From: Caballeronia sp. SL2Y3
GTDB taxonomy: Bacteria; Pseudomonadota; Gammaproteobacteria; Burkholderiales; Burkholderiaceae
Assembly (NCBI RefSeq): GCF_022879575.1
Contig: NZ_CP084260.1
Span: 1,984,001-2,048,000 of the forward strand
Length of the DNA stretch: 64,000 nt
Reading direction: 5' to 3'
Shown here: in pieces, positions 58,055-64,000 of the stretch
Position numbering within the stretch: the first letter of the stretch is position 1
Layout of the letters: every line of letters begins with the position of its first letter
The notes under the pieces: model-generated
The model's input: only the letters and a program-made list of their open reading frames with translations
What the model was told of the DNA's origin: nothing
The model's database searches: none
Made by a program: the position numbers and the translations under genes

Positions 58055-58701
58055 TCGAATTCACCTTCACGCAAATCGTCGAGAACCTGCTCTTGGCCGC
58101 GCGCTGGACCATCGTGCTGTCGATCGTATCGTTCGTGCTCGGCGGCATCGTCGGCTTCGCGCTTCTGGTGATGCGCGTGTCGAAGTACGAAGTCCTGCGC
58201 ACGCTGGTGAAGGGCTACATTCAGCTTTTCCAGGGCACGCCGCTTCTGATGCAACTGTTCCTCGTCTTCTTCGGGCTGCCTTTGCTCGGCATCGATGTGT
58301 CGCCGTGGCTCGCCGCCACTGTCGGACTCACGCTTTTCACGAGCGCCTATCTCGCGGAGATATGGCGCGGCGCGGTCGAAGCGGTGCCGAAGGGCCAGTG
58401 GGAAGCGTCCGCGAGCCTTGCAATGAGCTACTTCGAGCAGCTTCGCCATGTGATCCTCCCGCAGGCCACGCGCATCGCCGTCGGGCCGACGGCCGGCTTC
58501 GCCGTGCAGGCGGTGAAGGATACGGCGCTCGTCTCCATCATCGGCTTCACCGAACTCACGAAGGCCGGCACGATGATCTCGAACGCGACGTTCCGCCCGT
58601 TTCTCGTCTATGGCCTCGTCGCGATCATCTACTTCGTTCTCTGTTATCCGCTGACGCGCTTTGCGCGCACGCTCGAAAGGAAATGGCATGCCGCTCGTTG
58701 A
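58051..58701 (+). CDS. Amino-acid ABC transporter permease (second subunit)
   Basis: 216 residues, about 5 membrane helices and the EAA loop AEIWRGAVEAVPKGQWEASASLAMSYFEQLRHVILPQA. It is a diverged paralogue of the upstream permease (shared VPKG...ASLAMS...LPQA). Start at 58051 in an ATGA overlap; the next gene starts inside its 3' end. Confidence 0.93.
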   Translation: MIEFTFTQIVENLLLAARWTIVLSIVSFVLGGIVGFALLVMRVSKYEVLRTLVKGYIQLFQGTPLLMQLFLVFFGLPLLGIDVSPWLAATVGLTLFTSAYLAEIWRGAVEAVPKGQWEASASLAMSYFEQLRHVILPQATRIAVGPTAGFAVQAVKDTALVSIIGFTELTKAGTMISNATFRPFLVYGLVAIIYFVLCYPLTRFARTLERKWHAAR

Positions 58702-59407
58702 AACGCGCAATCTGCACAAGCACTTCGGCTCGAATCAGGTCCTGAAGGGCATCGACTTCACGGTCGAGCGCGGGCAAGTGGTGTCCATCATCGGCAAGAG
58801 CGGCTCGGGCAAGAGCACGCTGCTGCGCACGCTCAATGGTCTTGAAAGCATCGACGAAGGCTCGATCGAAATCGACGGCGAGCATATCGACGCGCGCCGC
58901 GCCGACTTGCGCGCGCTGCGGCTCAAGGTCGGCATGGTCTTCCAGCAATACAATCTCTTCCCGCATCTCACCGCCGGGCAGAACGTGATGCTGGCGCAAA
59001 CGGTCGTCAAGAAGATTCATAAGGCGAAGGCGCGCGCGAGTGCGCATACGGTGCTGGAACGCGTCGGCCTCGGCGACAAGTTCGATTCCTATCCGGAGCA
59101 GTTATCCGGCGGACAACAGCAGCGCGTCGCCATTGCACGCGCGTTGGCGATGAATCCGAGCGTGCTCTTGTGCGATGAAATCACCTCTGCGCTCGATCCC
59201 GAACTCGTCGGCGAAGTACTGGCTGTCGTCGAAGATCTTGCGCGCGATGGCATGACGCTCATCATGGTGACGCACGAGATGCGGTTTGCGCGCAACGTGA
59301 GCGACAAGGTCGTCTTCATGCATCACGGACGCGTGTGGGAATCCGGCGCGCCCGAGCAGATCTTCGAGCGGCCCGCGAGCGTCGAGCTGCAACGCTTCAT
59401 TCAATGA
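58688..59407 (+). CDS. Amino-acid ABC transporter ATPase (GlnQ/HisP type)
   Basis: 239 residues. Walker A GKSGSGKST, signature LSGGQQQRVAIARAL, Walker B LLCDEITSALDPEL, H-loop TLIMVTHEM. The IT in the Walker B region is common in polar amino-acid ATPases. Start at 58688, overlapping the permease by 14 nt. It completes the importer inserted between ureD and ureA. An 89-bp gap precedes ureA. Confidence 0.95.
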   Translation: MPLVETRNLHKHFGSNQVLKGIDFTVERGQVVSIIGKSGSGKSTLLRTLNGLESIDEGSIEIDGEHIDARRADLRALRLKVGMVFQQYNLFPHLTAGQNVMLAQTVVKKIHKAKARASAHTVLERVGLGDKFDSYPEQLSGGQQQRVAIARALAMNPSVLLCDEITSALDPELVGEVLAVVEDLARDGMTLIMVTHEMRFARNVSDKVVFMHHGRVWESGAPEQIFERPASVELQRFIQ

Positions 59408-59496
59408 CAAGCCCGCTGAAAGCTCGCTCACAAAGCGGCCCGGAAACAGGGAGCAAGTGCTAGCATGACGAAGCCCATCGCCTATAGAACAAGTTC

Positions 59497-59799
59497 ATGA
59501 AACTGACGCCTCGCGAAAAGGACAAGCTCCTGATCTTCACGGCGGCGCTGCTCGCCGAACGGCGCCGCGCACGCGGCCTCAAGCTCAATCATCCGGAAGC
59601 CGTCGCGTTCATCTCCGCCGCGTTGATGGAAGCCGCACGCGATGGCAAGACCGTCGCAGAAGTCATGCATTACGGCACCACGCTGCTCACGCGCGACGAC
59701 GTCATGGAAGGCGTGCCCGAGATGATTCCCGACATACAGATCGAAGCCACGTTCCCCGATGGCACGAAGCTCGTGACCGTCCACCATCCCATTCCTTGA
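59497..59799 (+). CDS. ureA: Urease subunit gamma
   Basis: 100 residues, canonical length. N-terminus [20 protein letters not shown] and [18 protein letters not shown] are invariant UreA features. It forms the (alpha-beta-gamma)3 urease with UreB and UreC. No strong Shine-Dalgarno is seen in the 89-bp gap upstream, and no clear sigma-54 site; transcription may come from the transporter promoter by read-through. Confidence 0.97.
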   Translation: MKLTPREKDKLLIFTAALLAERRRARGLKLNHPEAVAFISAALMEAARDGKTVAEVMHYGTTLLTRDDVMEGVPEMIPDIQIEATFPDGTKLVTVHHPIP

Positions 59800-59809
59800 G
59801 ACGCACGCG

Positions 59810-60115
59810 ATGATTCCCGGCGAATATCTGATCGACGACGGCGAGCACGAACTCAATGCAGGCCGCGAGACCGTGTCCGTCGTCGTCGCGAACAGCGGCG
59901 ACCGGCCCGTGCAGGTCGGCTCGCACTATCACTTCTACGAAGTCAACACGGCGCTCCTCTTCGATCGCGAGAAGACGCGCGGCTTTCGGCTGAACATCGC
60001 GGCGGGCACCGCCGTGCGCTTCGAGCCGGGACAGGAACGCACGGTCGAACTCGTCGCGCTCGCGGGCGATCGTCACGTGTACGGCTTCAACGGCCTCGTA
60101 ATGGGCCCACTCTGA
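59810..60115 (+). CDS. ureB: Urease subunit beta
   Basis: 101 residues, canonical UreB. It begins [20 protein letters not shown] and carries [19 protein letters not shown], the family signature. 10 bp after ureA. Confidence 0.97.
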   Translation: MIPGEYLIDDGEHELNAGRETVSVVVANSGDRPVQVGSHYHFYEVNTALLFDREKTRGFRLNIAAGTAVRFEPGQERTVELVALAGDRHVYGFNGLVMGPL

Positions 60116-60131
60116 TCAGGACATCAACGAC

Positions 60132-61838
60132 ATGACGCTACGCATCGGCCGCCGCGCATATGCGGAAATGTTCGGCCCGACGACCGGCGACCGCGTGCGC
60201 CTTGCGGACACCGATCTCATCATCGAAGTCGAACGGGACTTCACCACGTACGGCGAAGAAGTGAAGTTCGGCGGCGGCAAGGTGATTCGCGACGGCATGG
60301 GCCAGTCGCAACGCACGTCCGCCGATGTCGTCGATACGGTCATCACGAATGCGCTGATTCTCGATCACTGGGGCATCGTGAAGGCCGATATCGGCATCAA
60401 GAGCGGGCGCATCTTCGCGATCGGCAAGGCGGGCAATCCCGACATTCAGCCGAACGTGACCATTGCGATCGGCGCGGCCACCGAAGTGATCGCGGGCGAA
60501 GGCATGATCGTGACCGCGGGCGGCATCGACACGCATATCCACTTCATCAGCCCGCAGCAGATCGACGAGGCGCTCGCGAGCGGCGTCACGACGATGCTCG
60601 GCGGCGGCACCGGCCCCGCCACCGGCACGAACGCGACCACCTGCACGCCGGGGCCGTGGCACATGGAACGCATGCTGCAAGCCGCCGATGGCTGGCCGAT
60701 GAACCTCGGCTTTCTCGGCAAGGGCAACGCGAGCCTGCCCGAGCCGCTCATTGAGCAAGTGAAGGCGGGCGCCATTGGTCTCAAGCTGCACGAGGACTGG
60801 GGCACGACGCCCGCAGCCATCGACAACTGTCTTTCCGTCGCGGACGATACCGACACGCAAGTCGCCATCCACACGGACACGCTGAACGAAGCGGGCTTCG
60901 TCGAAACGACGGTCGCCGCGTTCAAGGGCCGCACGATCCACACGTATCACACGGAAGGCGCGGGCGGCGGTCATGCGCCGGACATCATCAAGGTGTGCGG
61001 CGAGCCGAACGTGCTGCCCTCCTCCACCAATCCGACGCGGCCCTACACCGTCAACACGCTCGACGAGCATCTCGACATGCTGATGGTGTGCCATCATCTG
61101 GACCCGTCGATTGCCGAAGACATTGCGTTCGCTGAGTCGCGCATTCGCCGCGAGACCATCGCGGCCGAGGACATTCTCCACGATCTCGGCGCGCTCTCGA
61201 TGTTGTCGTCCGACTCGCAGGCAATGGGCCGCGTGGGCGAAGTCATCATCCGCACATGGCAGACGGCGCACAAGATGAAGGTGCAGCGTGGCGCGCTTGC
61301 GGAGGACAACGCACGCAACGACAATTTCCGCGCGAAACGCTATGTCGCGAAGTACACGATCAACCCTGCGATCACGCACGGCATCGCGCATGAAGTCGGT
61401 TCCATCGAGCCGGGCAAGTGGGCCGACCTCGTCTTCTGGGAGCCGGCGTTCTTCGGCGTGAAGCCCGCGATGATCGTCAAGGGCGGCATGATCGCGCTCG
61501 CGCAAATGGGCGATCCGAACGCATCGATTCCGACGCCGCAGCCGGTGCATTACCGCGAGATGTTCGCGACGCGCGGCGGCGCGCTCGGCAAGACATCGCT
61601 TACGTTCGTGTCACAACTGGCGATGGAGTCGCGTATAACCGATCGTTATGGCCTGAAGAAACAGGTCGTCGTCGTGAAGAACTGCCGCAATGTGACGAAG
61701 GCCGACATGATTCACAATGCATGGCAGCCGTCCATCAGCGTCGATCCGCAGACCTATCAGGTGATCGCGAACGGACAACTGCTCACTTGCGAACCCGCCA
61801 CCGTGCTGCCGATGGCGCAACGCTACTTCCTGTTCTGA
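60132..61838 (+). CDS. ureC: Urease subunit alpha (catalytic)
   Basis: 568 residues. Ni-binding His pair in [12 protein letters not shown], carbamylated bridging Lys218 in [11 protein letters not shown], and the mobile-flap Cys320-His321 in VCHHLDPS. All key residues for urea hydrolysis to ammonia and carbamate are present. 16 bp after ureB. Confidence 0.98.
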   Translation: MTLRIGRRAYAEMFGPTTGDRVRLADTDLIIEVERDFTTYGEEVKFGGGKVIRDGMGQSQRTSADVVDTVITNALILDHWGIVKADIGIKSGRIFAIGKAGNPDIQPNVTIAIGAATEVIAGEGMIVTAGGIDTHIHFISPQQIDEALASGVTTMLGGGTGPATGTNATTCTPGPWHMERMLQAADGWPMNLGFLGKGNASLPEPLIEQVKAGAIGLKLHEDWGTTPAAIDNCLSVADDTDTQVAIHTDTLNEAGFVETTVAAFKGRTIHTYHTEGAGGGHAPDIIKVCGEPNVLPSSTNPTRPYTVNTLDEHLDMLMVCHHLDPSIAEDIAFAESRIRRETIAAEDILHDLGALSMLSSDSQAMGRVGEVIIRTWQTAHKMKVQRGALAEDNARNDNFRAKRYVAKYTINPAITHGIAHEVGSIEPGKWADLVFWEPAFFGVKPAMIVKGGMIALAQMGDPNASIPTPQPVHYREMFATRGGALGKTSLTFVSQLAMESRITDRYGLKKQVVVVKNCRNVTKADMIHNAWQPSISVDPQTYQVIANGQLLTCEPATVLPMAQRYFLF

Positions 61839-61845
61839 TCGTCTC

Positions 61846-62442
61846 ATGCGCACCATCGACAAACGTCTTACCGCCAAACTGGCATCCGTGCTCATCAAGC
61901 GCGCGCCCACGCTGACGCTCGCTTTCGATGCGCGCTGCAGGAGCCGCCTCGCCGCCACGCTCGATAACGGCGAGGAAGTCGCGCTCGTGATGCCGCGCGG
62001 CACCGTGCTCGCGAACGACGACGTTCTCGTGGCCGACGACGGCGGGCTCGTGCGTATCATCGCAGCGGCTGAAGACGTGCTCGTCGTGCGCGCGCTGAAC
62101 CCGCTCACGCTGATGCGCGTGGCCTATCACCTCGGCAATCGGCACACGCCTGTGGAGATTCACGCGGATCATCTGAAGCTCGAAGCCGATGCCGTGCTCG
62201 AAGACATGGTCGCGCGGCTCGGCGCCACCGTGACGCGCGAATCGCAGCCGTTCCAGCCGGAGACCGGCGCGTATGGCGGCGGTCACAAGCATGGTCATGA
62301 CGAAACCTTCAGCGAAGACTATGCGCTCGCGCAGAAGGTGTATCACGAGCATCATGGGCACGAGCATCACGGCCACGATCATTCGTCATGCCGACATGAT
62401 CATTCGCACGATCACCACCACCACGGTCATGCGCACGACTGA
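61846..62442 (+). CDS. ureE: Urease accessory protein UreE (Ni metallochaperone)
   Basis: 198 residues. The N-terminal and central domains are UreE-like ([35 protein letters not shown]). The last about 55 residues hold some 20 His in HGH/HDH repeats plus one Cys, a Ni-storage tail. It supplies Ni to UreG. 7 bp after ureC; its 3' end overlaps ureF by 14 nt. Confidence 0.96.
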   Translation: MRTIDKRLTAKLASVLIKRAPTLTLAFDARCRSRLAATLDNGEEVALVMPRGTVLANDDVLVADDGGLVRIIAAAEDVLVVRALNPLTLMRVAYHLGNRHTPVEIHADHLKLEADAVLEDMVARLGATVTRESQPFQPETGAYGGGHKHGHDETFSEDYALAQKVYHEHHGHEHHGHDHSSCRHDHSHDHHHHGHAHD

Positions 62443-63109
62443 ACTCACTGCGCTTTTGCATCTCGCGTCGCCGGCCCTGCCTATCGGCGCGTTCAGTTAT
62501 TCGCAGGGTCTGGAAGCCGCGATCGAACACGGCTTCATTCGCGATGCCGACACCACCCGCGAGTGGATCGCAAGCGGTCTCGCGAACGTGCTGGCGCGCG
62601 GCGAACTACCTTTCATCGCGCATCAGTTGCAACGCTGGCGCGCGCACGACGCAGCATCGCTCGCGCATGCGAACGACGAATACATCGCAAGCCGCGAGTC
62701 CGCCGAACTGCGACGCGAAACCGAGCAGATGGGATGGTCCCTCGCGCAACTGTGCGCATCGCTCGAATGGGGCGATGCGGCGCGCCGTGAAACGCTCGCC
62801 GCGATGAAGCCCATCGCGCAACCGACGGCGTTCGCATTCGCCGCGTATGCACACGACGCCGCGCCCGATGCCGCGCTTGCCGCGTATGCGTTCAGCTGGG
62901 TCGAGAATCAGGCGGCCGCCGCGTTGAAGGCCGTGCCGCTCGGTCAACTCGCGGGTCAGCGCATCATCGTCGCGTTGCGTGGGCCGATAGACGAAGCGGT
63001 GGCTCGCGCGCTGGTTACATCGCCCGATGAGATCAATACATTCGCACCGCAACTCGGCATTCTTTCCGCGCGGCACGAGTCGCAATACTCGCGGCTCTTT
63101 CGCTCGTAA
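62429..63109 (+). CDS. ureF: Urease accessory protein UreF
   Basis: 226 residues, all-helical. UreF recognisable by [22 protein letters not shown] and [10 protein letters not shown]. It acts as the GTPase-fidelity partner in the UreDFG complex. Start at 62429 ([14 protein letters not shown]) inside the His-rich end of ureE; a longer frame upstream is only the shifted reading of ureE's repeats. Confidence 0.95.
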   Translation: MRTTELTALLHLASPALPIGAFSYSQGLEAAIEHGFIRDADTTREWIASGLANVLARGELPFIAHQLQRWRAHDAASLAHANDEYIASRESAELRRETEQMGWSLAQLCASLEWGDAARRETLAAMKPIAQPTAFAFAAYAHDAAPDAALAAYAFSWVENQAAAALKAVPLGQLAGQRIIVALRGPIDEAVARALVTSPDEINTFAPQLGILSARHESQYSRLFRS

Positions 63110-63134
63110 CTTCTCTGCTTAGAACCGATATCGC

Positions 63135-63785
63135 ATGAACGCTCCCGCTTATTCCGCCGCCGCTCGTCGAACGAAAAAACTGCCGCCGTTGCGCGTGGGC
63201 GTCGGCGGACCGGTGGGCTCCGGCAAGACGACGCTGCTCGAAATGCTCTGCAAGGCGATGCGCGATCGCTACGATCTCGTCGCCATTACGAACGACATCT
63301 ACACGAAGGAAGATCAGCGTCTGTTGACGGTCGCGGGCGCGTTGCCGGCTGAACGCATCATGGGCGTGGAAACGGGCGGCTGCCCGCATACCGCGATTCG
63401 CGAGGACGCATCCATCAATCTCGAAGCGGTGGATCGCATGGTGTCGCGCTTTCCGGATGCGGATATCGTCTTCATCGAATCGGGCGGCGATAATCTCGCC
63501 GCGACGTTCAGCCCCGAACTCTCGGACCTGACCATCTACGTGATCGACGTGGCGGGCGGCGAGAAGATTCCGCGCAAGGGCGGGCCGGGCATTACGAAGT
63601 CGGATCTGCTCGTCATCAACAAGACGGACCTCGCGCGCTACGTCGGCGCGAATCTGGACGTCATGGCATCCGATGCGAAAAAGATGCGCGGCGAGCGGCC
63701 TTTCGTCATGTGCAACTTGAAGGCGCTCGAAGGGCTCGATACCGTGATTGCGTTCATCGAGAAGAAGGGCCTGCTCATCGGCTGA
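63135..63785 (+). CDS. ureG: Urease accessory protein UreG (GTPase)
   Basis: 216 residues. SIMIBI-class GTPase: P-loop [10 protein letters not shown], Ni-binding CPH motif in [13 protein letters not shown], switch [15 protein letters not shown] and base motif NKTDL. It powers Ni insertion. Last gene of the urease cluster. Confidence 0.98.
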   Translation: MNAPAYSAAARRTKKLPPLRVGVGGPVGSGKTTLLEMLCKAMRDRYDLVAITNDIYTKEDQRLLTVAGALPAERIMGVETGGCPHTAIREDASINLEAVDRMVSRFPDADIVFIESGGDNLAATFSPELSDLTIYVIDVAGGEKIPRKGGPGITKSDLLVINKTDLARYVGANLDVMASDAKKMRGERPFVMCNLKALEGLDTVIAFIEKKGLLIG

Positions 63786-63790
63786 ATGCC

Positions 63791-63828
63791 GCGCGGCCAC
63801 CGGCGAACGATGTCGCCGGTGGCCGCGC
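63791..63828. terminator. Strong stem-loop after ureG
   Basis: A perfect 16-bp stem (63791-63806 with 63813-63828, loop ACGATG), all GC-rich, with no U tract on either side. It could be a factor-dependent terminator or an RNA-stabilising element for the urease operon. Confidence 0.5.
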
Positions 63829-63861
63829 AGTTCCGGCTAGCAAACAGTTCAGCGAAACAGT

Positions 63862-64000
63862 TCAGCGCGGCCCGTGCCGCTGCTTCGCGCCGCCGCCCGC
63901 GCCGTGGTCCTTTCCGGCCTTGGTGTGATTCGCCGCATGCTGGCCGCTTGCGGGCTTGCTGCTGCTCGTCGTCGCAGGCTTGCCGGACTGTTTTTCTGCC
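63862..64000 (-). CDS. C-terminal fragment of an unidentified protein (cut by window edge)
   Basis: The last 45 codons of a minus-strand frame ending at TGA (63862-63864). The visible tail is Lys/Ala/Gly/His/Ser-rich (KPATTSSSKPASGQHAANH, GAGGGAKQRHGPR), the sort of basic disordered tail seen on DNA- or RNA-binding proteins in this group. Too little is present to name it. It is convergent with ureG. A near-identical short direct repeat (ACAGTTCAGCG twice, 63845-63868) covers its stop. Confidence 0.5.
   Translation of the reverse strand, partial: AEKQSGKPATTSSSKPASGQHAANHTKAGKDHGAGGGAKQRHGPR

Noticed and set aside
62273..62428. N-terminal extension of UreF into ureE
   Set aside because: The extension is a shifted reading of UreE's His-rich repeats (Thr/Ile/Met-rich) and is absent from the UreF family; the ATG at 62429 is adopted.

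Overview
The window is a GC-rich chromosomal segment of a betaproteobacterium in the family Burkholderiaceae (Burkholderia sensu lato; Paraburkholderia or Caballeronia seem likeliest, but the genus cannot be fixed from sequence reading alone). The evidence is gene order (lapB-lapA-ihfB-rpsA-cmk-aroA-tyrA-pheA-serC followed by gyrA, ompA, ubiG, gph and ssrA), a one-piece tmRNA encoding the tag ANDDTFALAA, and an fds-type soluble NAD-dependent formate dehydrogenase. Most of the window is core genome. No phage, IS element, CRISPR array or tRNA gene was found.

Layout. (1) 1-13473, almost all minus strand: the start of UDP-glucose dehydrogenase, the LapA/LapB envelope pair, IHF-beta, ribosomal protein S1, cytidylate kinase, an aromatic amino acid and serine block (aroA, tyrA, pheA, serC), a DUF2059 secreted protein and gyrA. 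(2) 14009-16939, plus strand: an OmpA-family protein, ubiG, gph and ssrA. (3) 16940-22215, accessory: an island bounded by a 16-bp inverted repeat, a large secreted PIG-L deacetylase with lectin-like and FG-GAP regions, a degenerate tandem array of about 145-bp units that begins inside the 3' end of that gene, a GT4 glycosyltransferase and a small exported protein. (4) 22392-28905: a ModE/LysR-like regulator divergent from fdsGBAD. (5) 28918-41556: an FAD monooxygenase, an ArsR-regulated His-rich CDF metal exporter, a TPR/GT9-like protein, an MHS transporter, a GNAT acetyltransferase, a membrane protein plus DUF2968 coiled-coil pair, a class I amidotransferase with a long Ala/Glu-rich N-terminus and a CPA2 antiporter. 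(6) 41674-48871: P-II protein with glutamine-dependent NAD synthetase, a GNAT-like protein, a GIY-YIG protein, inorganic pyrophosphatase, and an aldehyde dehydrogenase plus SDR pair. (7) 48949-63785: an apparently truncated orphan gene and then a nitrogen-scavenging locus, urtABCDE - ureD - [polar amino-acid ABC transporter] - ureABCEFG. The right edge cuts a minus-strand gene.

How the genes work together. The last 14 kb form one physiological unit. Urea is imported by UrtABCDE and hydrolysed by the nickel urease UreABC, which is matured by UreDEFG. A four-gene amino-acid ABC transporter sits between ureD and ureA. Sequences matching the sigma-54 -24/-12 consensus with exact GG-N10-GC spacing lie in front of urtA and in front of the inserted transporter, and the second has an NtrC-like site upstream. 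Both halves are therefore probably induced by nitrogen limitation. The P-II gene next to nadE adds another nitrogen-sensing link.

The least explained features are the decayed tandem array behind the PIG-L gene, the terminator-bounded island after ssrA, and the sigma-54-preceded transporter that splits the urease operon.
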